A stretch of DNA of 64,000 bases from Henriciella sp. AS95 (GTDB lineage Bacteria > Pseudomonadota > Alphaproteobacteria > Caulobacterales > Hyphomonadaceae), in contig NZ_JBBMQM010000001.1 in assembly GCF_038900055.1 (NCBI RefSeq), positions 1,426,001 through 1,490,000 on the forward strand, written 5' to 3'. The notes beneath the pieces were generated by a model, which saw only the letters and a program-made list of their open reading frames with translations, searched no databases and was not told the origin of the DNA. Every line of letters begins with the position of its first letter. The stretch's first letter is position 1. The position numbers were made by a program, and so were the translations under genes. Shown here one piece after another: positions 8,509 through 17,311 of the stretch.

Positions 8509-10332
8509 ATGTCTGCCCCCATCCGCATCCCTGATGGCTTTGTCGAAGAGCTGAAAGCGCGCATCCGCCCGTCGGACGTGATCGGGCGTAAGGTGAAGCT
8601 GAAGAAGCAGGGCAAGGAATGGGTGGGGCTTTCGCCTTTCACTAATGAGAAAAGCCCGAGCTTCTACGTCAACGACCAGAAGCGAATCTTCAAATGCTTC
8701 TCATCAGGCATTGGCGGCGATGTGATCTCCTTCGTCATGGAGACCGAGCGGTTGTCTTTCATGGAAGCGGTCGAGAAGCTCGCTGATGAGGCGGGCATGC
8801 AGCTGCCCAAGGCGACCGCGGCGGATGAAGAGACCTATGACCGTCGCAAGCGGCTGTATGAATGCTGCGAGGCGGCGTGCGCCTTCTATGAAGACAGGCT
8901 GCGGGCGGCCGAAGGCACGGACGCGCGGGCCTATCTGGAAGGTCGCGGGCTGGGCGCGGCCGCCTGGGCGCGTCATCGGCTCGGCTATGCGCCCGATGAC
9001 TGGCGTACGACGATCGATCATCTGAAGTCCAAGGGTTTCAGCGATCGCGAGATTCTGGAATCCGGCCTGTCTGTGCAGAAGGAAAGCGGCGGTGATCCGT
9101 ATGACCGGTTCCGGGGCCGCGTGATCTTCCCGATCACCGATGTGCGCGGTCAGGTGATCGCCTTCGGGGGCAGGGGTATGCAGCCCGACGCCAAGCCGAA
9201 ATACCTCAACTCGAATGATACCGAGCTCTTCCACAAGGGCCGGGTTCTCTATCGCTACAAGGATGCGCGCACGGCGTTTGGCGATACCGATGAGGGCGGC
9301 CTCATCGTCACTGAAGGTTATATGGACGCCATCGCCATGGCCGAGGCCGGGATTGGCCATGTGGTCGCCCCGCTCGGCACGGCGCTGACCGAGGACCAGC
9401 TCGGCCTGCTCTGGCGGGCCGGGCCGGAGCCTGTGCTGTGTTTCGATGGTGATGCGGCGGGCCTGCGCGCAGCTTACCGGTCGATTGAACGCGCCCTGCC
9501 ATTTCTTGAGCCGGGTCGGTCGCTCTTCTTCTGCCTCTTGTCGGGCGGGATGGACCCCGATGACCTCATCCGCCAGTCGGGGCCCGAAGCGATGAAGCAG
9601 GCGCTGGCCGGTGCGCTGCCGCTGGTTGAGGTGCTGTGGCTGCGCGAACGGGACGCTGAAGCGATCGATACGCCGGAACGCCAGGCCGGGCTGGAGGCGC
9701 GGCTGATGCAGGCGGCAGGGCAGATCAAGAACCCGGCGGTGCGCGCAGCCTATGAGCGGGACCTCAAATCGCGAATGAATGAGCACCTCTGGCAGCTGCG
9801 CCGGTCGAAGCGCTCAGCCCCGGGTCAGCAACGAAAGGGACCGCCCCAGAAAGGCGCCCACCAGACGTCCACGGCGCCCAAGACGCGCGGCCTTGGCCTG
9901 ATCATTCGGGCCATTGATAATCCGCACCTGATCGACTTCGGATTCGAGACGTTGTCGATGAGTGTCTTCCGCGATGAAGACGTCGCGATTCTCCGTGACG
10001 TGATTATTTCCTGGCCACAAGCAGGCAAGGGTGTTGACCGCGAGGCCATCCGCGACCATTTAGTAGATCGAGGTAACACGCGCGCTGCTGAATTGCTCAA
10101 AAATTATCCCGAAATTCCGACGATTGACCCAGATGGGCCCGAGGAACGGGAATGGCTGATCGCCCTGGAGCAATATGTAGCAAGAGATGATGGCAGCCCT
10201 TATGGGGGCGGCAGTGGAGATGATGTAACGGCATCACCTGAAAACTGGCGCCGGTTGCACCATGAGGTCGCTGAACGCAAAGCTCGCGCAGCGCGTCTCA
10301 ATGAGGCAGCAGAACAAGCCGATCAGGACTGA
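8509..10332 (+). CDS. dnaG: DNA primase
   Basis: DnaG synthesises RNA primers at the replication fork and works with the DnaB helicase. The protein has 607 residues from ATG 8509. The N-terminal zinc-binding domain is present in shape (LSPFTNEKSPSF, then FKCFSSGIGGD) but of the usual Cys-His-Cys-Cys ligands only one Cys (residue 63) remains. The RNA polymerase domain follows with the TOPRIM motifs TEGYMDAIAM (Glu269) and FDGDAAG (Asp313, Asp315). A C-terminal helicase-binding region starts after a Lys/Gln-rich linker near residue 440. The neighbour rpoD lies 60 bases downstream, the usual macromolecular synthesis order without rpsU. The longer open frame from 8449 lacks support. Confidence 0.96.
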   Translation: MSAPIRIPDGFVEELKARIRPSDVIGRKVKLKKQGKEWVGLSPFTNEKSPSFYVNDQKRIFKCFSSGIGGDVISFVMETERLSFMEAVEKLADEAGMQLPKATAADEETYDRRKRLYECCEAACAFYEDRLRAAEGTDARAYLEGRGLGAAAWARHRLGYAPDDWRTTIDHLKSKGFSDREILESGLSVQKESGGDPYDRFRGRVIFPITDVRGQVIAFGGRGMQPDAKPKYLNSNDTELFHKGRVLYRYKDARTAFGDTDEGGLIVTEGYMDAIAMAEAGIGHVVAPLGTALTEDQLGLLWRAGPEPVLCFDGDAAGLRAAYRSIERALPFLEPGRSLFFCLLSGGMDPDDLIRQSGPEAMKQALAGALPLVEVLWLRERDAEAIDTPERQAGLEARLMQAAGQIKNPAVRAAYERDLKSRMNEHLWQLRRSKRSAPGQQRKGPPQKGAHQTSTAPKTRGLGLIIRAIDNPHLIDFGFETLSMSVFRDEDVAILRDVIISWPQAGKGVDREAIRDHLVDRGNTRAAELLKNYPEIPTIDPDGPEEREWLIALEQYVARDDGSPYGGGSGDDVTASPENWRRLHHEVAERKARAARLNEAAEQADQD

Positions 10333-10392
10333 CCGGCTGGCAAAATTGGTTTGAATGTTGCAGACAGGCACTGCGACAGGCGGGAGAACTAC

Positions 10393-12357
10393 ATGGCGAA
10401 AGCCCAGAAGAATGAGCACGAAGATGGTGACGTGGAAACTGAAGACCGTCCGGTGCTCGATCTGAATGACTCCAAGGTCAAGAAATTCATCAAGAAGGCA
10501 AAGGAGAAGGGCTACGTCACGCATGACGAGCTGAACTCTGTCCTGCCGTCTGACGAGCTGAGCTCCGACCAGATTGAAGACACCATGTCGGCCCTGTCCG
10601 AGATGGGCATTCAGGTCGTGGAGAATGAAGACGAAGTTGAGTCTTCATCCAAGAGCACGGCCGTCGCCAAGACCGGAACGACGGCGGTTGCCAAGAAGGG
10701 CAATGCCCGCGGATCCGACCGCACCGATGACCCGGTCCGCATGTATCTTCGCGAGATGGGCGCGGTTGAGCTTCTCTCCCGCGAGGGCGAGATCGCGATT
10801 GCCAAGCGCATCGAGGCTGGCCGCGACGCGATGATCCGCGGTCTCTGCGAGAGCCCGCTGACCTTCGAAGCCATGATGGTGTGGCGCGACGAGCTCATGA
10901 ATGAGCGGATCCTGCTGCGTGACCTGATCGATCTTGAAACCACTTATGGCGCGGAAAACCCAGCGCCTGAGCCGGAAGAAAAGACCGAAGAGGAAAAAGA
11001 GGCCGAAGCCAAGGCCCGCGAGAACGAGACCACTGAAGAGCGCCTTGCCCGCGAAGAACGCGAGGATGAGGAAGAGGGTGCAGCCATGTCGATGTCGGCC
11101 ATGGAAGCCGAACTTCGCGATGGTGTGCTCGGCAAGCTCGACGAGATGGCGCTCGCTTTTGGCCAGTATCGCAAGCTGCAGGAAAAGCTCGTCGACCGCC
11201 GCATGGAAGGCAAGGAGCTGACCCCGAAAGCGCAGGACGAATATGACGCGCTGGCTCAGTCGATTGTCGACAATCTCAAGACGATGCACATCAACAATGC
11301 GCGTATCGAAGCGCTGGTTGAACAGCTCTATGCGATCAACAAGAAGCTGATGGGCCTTGAAGGCAAGCTGATGCGTCTTGCCGATGCGCACGGCGTGCCG
11401 CGCAAGGAATTCCTGACCAGCTATTTCGGCAATGAGCTGAACCCTGCCTGGCAGGAAGAAGCCGTCGACGCGTCCAAATCGAAGAAGAAATGGGAAAAAT
11501 TCTTCGACAAGGAAGCCGAGCAGATAAACGACATCCGCGACGAGATTTCGGCTGTGTCGCAGGAGATCGGTATTCCGATTGATGACTATCGCCTGATCGT
11601 CCAGCGCGTCCAGAAAGGCGAGCGCGAAGCCCGCGTTGCCAAGAAGGAAATGGTGGAAGCCAACCTTCGCCTCGTGATCTCGATCGCGAAGAAGTACACC
11701 AATCGCGGCCTGCAATTCCTCGATCTCATCCAGGAAGGCAATATCGGCCTGATGAAAGCGGTCGACAAGTTCGAGTACCGCCGCGGCTATAAATTCTCGA
11801 CCTATGCGACCTGGTGGATCCGCCAGGCCATCACGCGCTCCATCGCCGACCAGGCCCGCACGATCCGTATTCCGGTGCACATGATCGAGACGATCAACAA
11901 GATCGTCCGCTCCCAGCGCCAGATGCTGCACGAGATTGGCCGTGAGCCGACGCCGGAAGAGCTGGCTGAAAAGCTCGGCCTGCCGCTGGAGAAGATCCGC
12001 AAGGTGCTGAAGATCGCGAAAGAGCCGATCTCGCTTGAAACCCCGATTGGCGACGACGAGGATTCAAACCTCGGCGACTTCATCGAGGACAAGATGGCGC
12101 TGTTGCCGGTCGATAGCGCGATCCAGAGCAATCTACGCGAAACCACGACCCGCGTGCTCGCCTCGCTCACCCCGCGTGAGGAACGCGTGCTGCGCATGCG
12201 CTTCGGCATCGGCATGAACACCGACCACACACTCGAAGAAGTCGGCCAGCAATTCTCGGTGACGCGTGAGCGTATCCGTCAGATCGAGGCAAAGGCGCTG
12301 AGAAAGCTCAAGCATCCGAGCCGGTCCCGGAAGCTGCGGAGCTTTTTGGATACGTAA
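10393..12357 (+). CDS. rpoD: RNA polymerase sigma factor RpoD (sigma-70)
   Basis: This is the housekeeping sigma factor, 654 residues from ATG 10393, with GGCGGGAG just upstream. Region 1.1 covers about residues 15-75. Region 1.2 begins at [12 protein letters not shown]. An acidic Glu-rich non-conserved region lies around residues 185-245. Region 2 contains [25 protein letters not shown] and [12 protein letters not shown], which bind core enzyme and the -10 element. Region 4 ([14 protein letters not shown] to [16 protein letters not shown]) binds the -35 element. The C-terminus KLRSFLDT is typical. It is downstream of dnaG and may share its transcript and also have its own promoter in the 60-base gap. 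Confidence 0.98.
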   Translation: MAKAQKNEHEDGDVETEDRPVLDLNDSKVKKFIKKAKEKGYVTHDELNSVLPSDELSSDQIEDTMSALSEMGIQVVENEDEVESSSKSTAVAKTGTTAVAKKGNARGSDRTDDPVRMYLREMGAVELLSREGEIAIAKRIEAGRDAMIRGLCESPLTFEAMMVWRDELMNERILLRDLIDLETTYGAENPAPEPEEKTEEEKEAEAKARENETTEERLAREEREDEEEGAAMSMSAMEAELRDGVLGKLDEMALAFGQYRKLQEKLVDRRMEGKELTPKAQDEYDALAQSIVDNLKTMHINNARIEALVEQLYAINKKLMGLEGKLMRLADAHGVPRKEFLTSYFGNELNPAWQEEAVDASKSKKKWEKFFDKEAEQINDIRDEISAVSQEIGIPIDDYRLIVQRVQKGEREARVAKKEMVEANLRLVISIAKKYTNRGLQFLDLIQEGNIGLMKAVDKFEYRRGYKFSTYATWWIRQAITRSIADQARTIRIPVHMIETINKIVRSQRQMLHEIGREPTPEELAEKLGLPLEKIRKVLKIAKEPISLETPIGDDEDSNLGDFIEDKMALLPVDSAIQSNLRETTTRVLASLTPREERVLRMRFGIGMNTDHTLEEVGQQFSVTRERIRQIEAKALRKLKHPSRSRKLRSFLDT

Positions 12358-12367
12358 GGCAAGCCAA

Positions 12368-12393
12368 CCCCTCTCTGGCCCGCCGGGGAGGGG
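12368..12393 (+). other. GC-rich hairpin covering the ribosome binding site of the next gene
   Basis: CCCCTC (12368-12373) pairs with GAGGGG (12388-12393), leaving a 14-base loop. The right arm is also the Shine-Dalgarno sequence (GGGGAGGGG) of the Ala-rich protein that starts at 12397. There is no T-run, so it is a poor terminator for rpoD. A fold that hides the ribosome binding site would keep translation of the following gene low. Confidence 0.4.
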
Positions 12394-12396
12394 CTG

Positions 12397-14253
12397 ATGT
12401 CAGACGACAATACCGCGCCTGCTGGCAAGATGTCCCGGATCGACAATCCGGAAAAGCTTCAGATGGCCTTGAAAACGGACGGTATGACGCCCGCTCATGC
12501 GCGTGTCATTGCCCTTCGCATTGCATGGCGGGTCCTCCCGATTATTGCGTTGGTCAGAGACAAGAGCTTGACCATGGCCGTTTTGAGGGCCACGCTATTT
12601 TCGCAGCGCGCCTACGCCACCGCCGACACTGTAGTCACCGCCATCGTCGTCGCCAACCTTCACAACGCCGCCGCCACCGTCGCCATCGCCAACGCTGCTA
12701 GCGCCAACGCTGCTAACGCCGCTGCCGACGCCGCTGCCGACGCCGCCGACGCCGCTGCCGCCGCCGCCGCCAACGCCGCCAACGCCGCCGACGCCGCTGC
12801 CAACGCCGCCGCTGCCGCCGCTCACGCTGCCAACGCCGCCGCCTACCCATTTAGAAAGGCCTTATGGGAGGCGATTGATCTGGATTGGCGGGCTTATGAA
12901 ACGAGTGGTCCGATTGATCTGAATGGGCGGGCTTATGAAACGAGTGGTCCGTTTGAACTTCTGGCGTCGCCGCTCTGGCCGTACGGACTATCAGCTGAAT
13001 TGGTAAAGACGATCAACAAGTTCAGATCCATGTTATTGGAGTTCGGCTCGGCTTGGCCGCTTTGGGGCCGCTGGTACGATCACATACTGAAAGATGCCTC
13101 CGTCGATCCGTTTCCGAACAAGAAACTCGATAAAGTTGCTAACAAGCCGACAGAGTTCTGGGACGACGGCGACAACAATCCGCGATCCCCAGATGAAGTG
13201 ATGGCTGACATCGCGGAAATTTTGGGGTGGGTCGGCCGTTCCAATGAATCGGAATACGATTCTTTTTACGATGAATCCGCCCAAGCGGGACAAATACCCT
13301 CAACGTCCAATAAAATTGACGCTGAGAACGTGGTCGGCCTGGTCCAATACAAAGCTGCTCTCCAGTTCCGGCAACATGATGAGTGCCTCGTTATGGCCTC
13401 GCCCGCTTCGGGCGATGATGAGAGAGCCGCTGAAGAAGCGGCGACAAGAAAGCTGCACGACAACCTCAGAAAGCTCTTGCCGGGCTTGATCGACGACATC
13501 TACGAAATCTGTAATTGGCCCGGCCGGAATGATGTTAAGTCCGCGTACGACGAAATGTCGGAAATTGTTGCGGGAACTACGCAGCACCTGGCATCTGAGA
13601 TCGTTACCTTCTGGACGACGCTATGTGTTATCGGCAGCCTTCTGGAAGCAGATGACGACGTGGTATTGGGGCGACTAGGTGCGCCTGAGCTTCCAATAAA
13701 TGCACGCCGAAAGCTCATGAATATGGTCCGCGTGGCAGGACCACTCGCCCGGCGTTTTCCGACTGCCCGAGAACTGGATGATGAGTCGTCCCACTATCTC
13801 AACCCAGAGAAGCGTTATGGGGCGGCAACGGTTGCGATTGCGATTTCCGCGCAACACAATCTGTTATCGTCGGAAGATATTGAAACCCTCAAGACGTTCA
13901 TTGCTGCAATTGACCGGGGCGATGTTCAGTCTGGTAAATTGCGTGGCCTGTATGCCAATACGGGTGGCAACCTGGTCACCAAGTCATTGAATCTTATTGG
14001 TGCTTTTTTGCTCGGCGCGACGGCATCTGTTGCTGGGCCTGAGATGGTGGTGGTTGAGAAAGCCGCTGAAGTTGTCGTCGCAGCGGAGGCCGCCGTTATC
14101 GAAATTCTTGAAGACGTTCCTGTACATAGCCGCATGTCGGCCATCGAAATTATCAATGACCTCAAGAAGCGCAACAGAGACCCCGACAAGACTATGCATG
14201 AACATCTCATCGCACTGAGAGACCGGTATCGGTACGAGGAAGAGAACGAGTAG
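12397..14253 (+). CDS. Alanine-rich repeat protein, function unknown
   Basis: A 618-residue protein with a strong ribosome binding site. Residues 1-85 form a mixed helical head. Residues about 89-149 are almost pure Ala with Asn, Asp and His at regular spacing (AANAADAA type), compatible with one long helix or a coiled rod. Next come two nearly identical 13-residue units (IDLDWRAYETSGP, IDLNGRAYETSGP), then ASPLWPYGL and AWPLWGRWYDHIL. From memory, an Ala-rich stretch followed by a PLWP and WxxWxxWY pattern recurs in uncharacterised alphaproteobacterial proteins. The rest is helical, with a hydrophobic stretch (NLIGAFLLGATASVAG) near residue 535 followed by an Ala/Val/Glu helix. The region is less GC-rich than dnaG and rpoD. 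No catalytic motif is visible. It may be an accessory gene inserted behind rpoD. Confidence 0.75.
   Translation: MSDDNTAPAGKMSRIDNPEKLQMALKTDGMTPAHARVIALRIAWRVLPIIALVRDKSLTMAVLRATLFSQRAYATADTVVTAIVVANLHNAAATVAIANAASANAANAAADAAADAADAAAAAAANAANAADAAANAAAAAAHAANAAAYPFRKALWEAIDLDWRAYETSGPIDLNGRAYETSGPFELLASPLWPYGLSAELVKTINKFRSMLLEFGSAWPLWGRWYDHILKDASVDPFPNKKLDKVANKPTEFWDDGDNNPRSPDEVMADIAEILGWVGRSNESEYDSFYDESAQAGQIPSTSNKIDAENVVGLVQYKAALQFRQHDECLVMASPASGDDERAAEEAATRKLHDNLRKLLPGLIDDIYEICNWPGRNDVKSAYDEMSEIVAGTTQHLASEIVTFWTTLCVIGSLLEADDDVVLGRLGAPELPINARRKLMNMVRVAGPLARRFPTARELDDESSHYLNPEKRYGAATVAIAISAQHNLLSSEDIETLKTFIAAIDRGDVQSGKLRGLYANTGGNLVTKSLNLIGAFLLGATASVAGPEMVVVEKAAEVVVAAEAAVIEILEDVPVHSRMSAIEIINDLKKRNRDPDKTMHEHLIALRDRYRYEEENE
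12665..12843 (+). repeat. GCC/AAC/GAC trinucleotide-type low-complexity repeat
   Basis: This coding stretch is built from short units such as GCCGCC, AACGCC and GACGCC in irregular order and encodes the Ala/Asn/Asp-rich segment of the protein at 12397. Such runs can expand or shrink by slippage without breaking the frame, because the period is three or multiples of three. Confidence 0.85.
12873..12950 (+). repeat. 39-bp tandem duplication inside the Ala-rich gene
   Basis: Two adjacent 39-base units (12873-12911 and 12912-12950) differ at only two visible positions (GGATTGG versus GAATGGG). They encode a 13-residue unit twice. The near identity suggests a recent in-frame duplication. Confidence 0.9.
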
Positions 14254-14270
14254 ACTAATCTCAAGGAGAT

Positions 14271-14299
14271 TTGACACACTTTACCAACATGCCCGCTAT
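14271..14299 (+). promoter_or_regulatory. Possible sigma-70 promoter for a short transcript
   Basis: A perfect TTGACA (14271-14276) is followed after 17 bases by CGCTAT (14294-14299), a weak but acceptable -10 element. It lies just after the Ala-rich gene and about 45 bases before a short reading frame and a strong terminator. Confidence 0.4.
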
Positions 14300-14323
14300 C
14301 TCCTCCTGACAGGAGACGCCCGC

Positions 14324-14344
14324 ATGGGCACCAGCGAAGAATAA
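14324..14344 (+). CDS. Six-residue micro-ORF (MGTSEE) with good ribosome binding site
   Basis: ATG at 14324 is preceded by AGGAG at 14311-14315 with eight bases between, an ideal spacing. The frame ends with TAA at 14342-14344, directly before the terminator stem. A peptide this short has no fold; if translated, it may act as a leader or be a by-product. Translation is a guess from spacing alone. Confidence 0.2.
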   Translation: MGTSEE

Positions 14345-14346
14345 AG

Positions 14347-14375
14347 GCGCTGGCCAGAGGTCAGCGCTTTTTTTT
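14347..14375 (+). terminator. Rho-independent terminator
   Basis: GCGCTGGCC (14347-14355) pairs with GGTCAGCGC (14359-14367), with one G-T wobble and a three-base loop, followed by eight T residues. It ends transcription from the Ala-rich gene and from the possible small RNA unit. Confidence 0.88.
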
Positions 14376-14449
14376 GCGCAGACAGGCAGCATCTTATCTG
14401 GCCGGGCGGCGTTGTGTTGTGGAATCCCTCGAAAAGAAAGCCCCGCCAG

Positions 14450-15226
14450 ATGCGCGTCTCTATCCAGTCCCGCCTGCACTATCATTTCGCCCAGCCGGCA
14501 GACGTGCTGCTGGCCGTCGAGGCGCTCGACCTGGCTGAACAGGTCATCGTCCAGGACGCGTTGACCATGCGGCCGGACGTCGAGCGGCGCGACGTGATTG
14601 GCGGGGGCGGCGATCAGCGCGCGAAATGGATCCATGCCGAGGGCGACCTGGAGATTGACTACACGGCCACCGTCGATGTGACGCGTATTGTGAGAGACCT
14701 GGGCGATCTTCCGGCGACGCCGCGCCATGAGCTCTCCGCGGATGTGGTGCGTTACCTGTTTCCGAGCCGGTATTGCGAGGCGGACCAGCTTGTCGGGTTT
14801 GCCATGAACACGTTTGGCGACCTGTCTGGCGGGGCCCAGGCCACCGCGATGGCGGACTGGGTGTTCGACCATCTCGACTACGTGCCGGGATCGAGTACGG
14901 GCGTCACGAGCGCGGCCGATACGTTCATGAGTCGGCAGGGCGTCTGCCGGGACTATGCCCACCTGTTCATCAGCTTTGCGAGGGCGATGGGCCTGCCCGC
15001 GAGAATGGTGTCTGTCTATGCGCCGGGGATCGAGCCGCCGGACTTCCACGCGATTGCGGATGTCTGGCTGGACGGCGCCTGGCAGCTGATCGACCCGTCA
15101 CGCATGTCGGACATTGGCAATGTCGTGCGGATCGCGTCCGGCCGTGACGCGACAGACATCAGCTTCATGACGATTTTCGGCACGGCCGAGCTGAAGGAGC
15201 AGTCTGTCCACGTCACCCTGGAATGA
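14450..15226 (+). CDS. Transglutaminase-like family protein
   Basis: The start is set at ATG 14450 (MRVSIQSRLHYHF), giving 258 residues; the open frame extends 12 codons upstream without a good start. The protein has the N-terminal beta domain of bacterial transglutaminase-like proteins and the catalytic triad Cys166 (QGVCRDYAH), His200 (FHAIADVWL) and Asp215 (LIDPSR). Such proteins are cysteine-dependent proteases or amidases; the partner is not known. There is no signal peptide, so it acts in the cytosol. It is flanked by the terminator at 14375 and the convergent metY gene. Confidence 0.9.
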   Translation: MRVSIQSRLHYHFAQPADVLLAVEALDLAEQVIVQDALTMRPDVERRDVIGGGGDQRAKWIHAEGDLEIDYTATVDVTRIVRDLGDLPATPRHELSADVVRYLFPSRYCEADQLVGFAMNTFGDLSGGAQATAMADWVFDHLDYVPGSSTGVTSAADTFMSRQGVCRDYAHLFISFARAMGLPARMVSVYAPGIEPPDFHAIADVWLDGAWQLIDPSRMSDIGNVVRIASGRDATDISFMTIFGTAELKEQSVHVTLE

Positions 15227-15270
15227 GGGTTGCCAGCACCGCTTAAGGTGCTGGCGCGTCCGTTAGCCCG

Positions 15271-16560
15271 TCAGCCCGCTGCTTTCAGCGCCTGGTCGAG
15301 GTCGGCAATCAGGTCATCGGCGCCTTCGATGCCGATGGACAGGCGAACCACGTCCGGGGCGGCCCCGGCGGCGACTTGCTGCTCTTCGGTCAACTGGCGG
15401 TGGGTGGTCGATGCCGAGTGGATAACGAGTGAGCGCGTATCGCCGAGATTCGCGACATGGCTGAACAGTTTCAGGCTTTCGACGAACTTCACGCAGGCAT
15501 CATATCCGCCTTTCAGCTGTACCGTGAACAGCGCGCCCGAACCCTTGGGACAGATGCGTTCGGCGCGTGCCTTGTACGGCGAAGAGTCGAGGCCGGGGTA
15601 GGTCACGGCGGCGACACTCGGATGTTTTTCCAGCCACTCAGCGATCTGTTGCGCGTTGGCGAGATGCTTCTGCATGCGCAGCGACAGGGTCTCGATGCCC
15701 ATCATCGTGTAATGGGCGGCCTGTGGGTTGAGCGTCATGCCAAGGTCGCGAAGACCGATGGCGATCCCGTGGAACATGAAGGCCGCTGGCCCGAACGTCT
15801 CATGGAATTTCAGGCCGTGATAGGCTGGCTCAGGCTGCGACAGGGACGGGAACTTGTCTGAGGCCGACCAGTCGAATTTGCCGGAATCGACAATCGCCCC
15901 GCCGGTCACCGTGCCGTTGCCGGTGAGGTATTTCGTCATTGAATGAACGACCAGCGTCGCGCCATGCTCGATGGGGCGGCAGAGATATGGCGTGGCGGTC
16001 GTGTTGTCGACGATAAGAGGAAGTCCGGCCTCATCGGCGATCGGTGCAATGGCGTCGAGGTCTGTGACATAGCCGCCGGGATTGGCGATGGTCTCGCAGA
16101 AGATCGCGCGCGTATCGTCGTCGATGGCGGCCTTGACCGCATCAACATCATCAAAGTCGACAAATTTCGCCGACCAGCCGAAGCGTTTGAAGGTCTGGCT
16201 GAACTGGGTGATCGTGCCGCCATAGAGCCGCGTCGACGCGACAATATTCCGGCCCGGCGCCATGAGCGGGAAGAGCGCAAGGATCTGGGCGGCATGGCCG
16301 GAAGAGCAGCACACCGCACCCGCGCCGCCCTCAAGCGCAGCCATCCGGTTCTGCAGCGCGCCGACGGTGGGATTGGTCAGGCGCGAATAGATGTATCCGA
16401 CTTCCTGCAGGCCGAAGAGGCGGGCAGCATGGTCAGCATCTTTGAAGACATAGGCGGTGGTCTGATAGATCGGCACCTGGCGCGCGCCGGTGGCCGGATC
16501 GGGCTCGGCGCCAGCATGCACTTGCAGCGTGTCGAAATCATTCATCGTCGCATCGGTCAT
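15271..16560 (-). CDS. metY: O-acetylhomoserine aminocarboxypropyltransferase (sulfhydrylase)
   Basis: This 429-residue PLP enzyme of the Cys/Met metabolism family makes homocysteine from O-acetylhomoserine and sulfide. The PLP lysine is Lys210 in HSMTKYLTGNG. The N-terminal LQVHAGAEPDPATGARQVPIYQTT segment (residues 12-35) and the about 430-residue length separate MetY from the roughly 390-residue MetB/MetC/MetZ proteins. A GGAG lies about ten bases before ATG 16560. I looked for a SAM-II riboswitch in the 110 bases upstream and saw none. The gene is monocistronic here, with the GIY-YIG gene upstream on the same strand. Confidence 0.93.
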   Translation of the reverse strand: MTDATMNDFDTLQVHAGAEPDPATGARQVPIYQTTAYVFKDADHAARLFGLQEVGYIYSRLTNPTVGALQNRMAALEGGAGAVCCSSGHAAQILALFPLMAPGRNIVASTRLYGGTITQFSQTFKRFGWSAKFVDFDDVDAVKAAIDDDTRAIFCETIANPGGYVTDLDAIAPIADEAGLPLIVDNTTATPYLCRPIEHGATLVVHSMTKYLTGNGTVTGGAIVDSGKFDWSASDKFPSLSQPEPAYHGLKFHETFGPAAFMFHGIAIGLRDLGMTLNPQAAHYTMMGIETLSLRMQKHLANAQQIAEWLEKHPSVAAVTYPGLDSSPYKARAERICPKGSGALFTVQLKGGYDACVKFVESLKLFSHVANLGDTRSLVIHSASTTHRQLTEEQQVAAGAAPDVVRLSIGIEGADDLIADLDQALKAAG

Positions 16561-16670
16561 CTATGTCTTCTCCATACTATACGGCCGTTCAATTCCGGCC
16601 TCGGCCACCTTCTGACGGGTCGAAGACAAATTTCCAAGAGATTATTGGGGTGACGGCTCGTCTCAGCCTG

Positions 16671-17231
16671 TCAGGCGACGCGCGCCCCGCGTGAGAAGAA
16701 GGACCGTGCCTGATCCGAGCACTGGCGCCGCAGCCGCTTGACCAGACCGGCTTGAGGATTGTCCCAAATGGTCAGGTTGAGCGGCGGGCGCAGGCCTTCG
16801 ATGAGCATGGCTTCGGCGGCGCTGACATTTCCTTCGAACGGAACGCGCGCAATGTATAATTGGCCCTGCATCCATTCCGACAGGCGCTTTTCGCCGGCGG
16901 CATCGAACCGGAAGTGGGACTTGCGGCTGTAAATCGATCGACGGCTGCGCGGCTTGGGTTTGAGATCGAGCTGTTCGCTCAGCAGGGCGCCGAGGCTACG
17001 GCGCGCGGTGCAGTGACCGCTATGCCCGCATGATGGCTGGAAATGGTCACGGGCCGAAAAGCCCTTTTCAGTCTTGCCGATGTAGAGAAGCCCGTCGCGC
17101 GGGACATCGATGCCTGGTAGCTGGCTGCTGGATTTCAGGAAGATGGCGTAGAAACCGGGTCCCTGATGGTCCTTGGGATACCAGGGGCCTTTGGCCTTGT
17201 TTAGCGCTGCACGCACAGACGAAATATCCAT
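16671..17231 (-). CDS. GIY-YIG nuclease superfamily protein
   Basis: The protein has 186 residues. The GIY half of the fold is GFYAIFL and the YIG half is LLYIGKT, followed by an Arg-containing helix. The far glutamate lies in AEAMLIEGLRPPLNLT, the usual end of a GIY-YIG core. Between them sits an insert with three Cys/His residues (CGHSGHC) that could bind zinc, and a basic patch (KPKPRSRRSIYSRKSHFRF). Family members cut or bind DNA in repair, restriction or mobile elements. No neighbour suggests which. The ATG at 17231 is clear. Confidence 0.72.
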   Translation of the reverse strand: MDISSVRAALNKAKGPWYPKDHQGPGFYAIFLKSSSQLPGIDVPRDGLLYIGKTEKGFSARDHFQPSCGHSGHCTARRSLGALLSEQLDLKPKPRSRRSIYSRKSHFRFDAAGEKRLSEWMQGQLYIARVPFEGNVSAAEAMLIEGLRPPLNLTIWDNPQAGLVKRLRRQCSDQARSFFSRGARVA

Positions 17232-17311
17232 CAGTCCCTCCGATGCTCTGAGGGGACGCTAGCAGGCGTTCGATGACATTCCCTTAGGTAGAAATGATAA
17301 TTTTCATCTAT

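Larger units (their letters stand above)
14306..14375 (+). ncRNA. Candidate small RNA of about 70 nt
   Basis: The stretch from the predicted start near 14306 to the terminator T-run at 14375 could be an independent transcript of about 70 bases. It includes AGGAG, a six-codon reading frame and the terminator hairpin. Just upstream, TCTCCT and AGGAGA (14299-14304 and 14311-14316) could pair if transcription starts earlier. I do not recognise a known RNA family. If the promoter is not real, the segment is just the 3' end of the Ala-rich gene transcript. Confidence 0.3.

Noticed and set aside
10645-11931. 428-residue minus-strand open frame
   Set aside because: It is antisense to rpoD and has no domain of its own.
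12595-12825. Gly/Val-rich 76-residue minus-strand frame
   Set aside because: It is simply the reverse reading of the Ala repeat (GCC/GGC triplets) and has no ribosome binding site of note.
12665-12843. CRISPR-like repeat array
   Set aside because: The repeats are triplet-based and coding, without constant repeat and unique spacer structure.
14261-15049. 262-residue minus-strand frame
   Set aside because: It is antisense to the transglutaminase-like gene, which has an intact Cys-His-Asp triad.
16561-16680. SAM-II riboswitch before metY
   Set aside because: I searched the leader for the expected pseudoknot and conserved core; only a loose GGCCG/CGGCC repeat is present.
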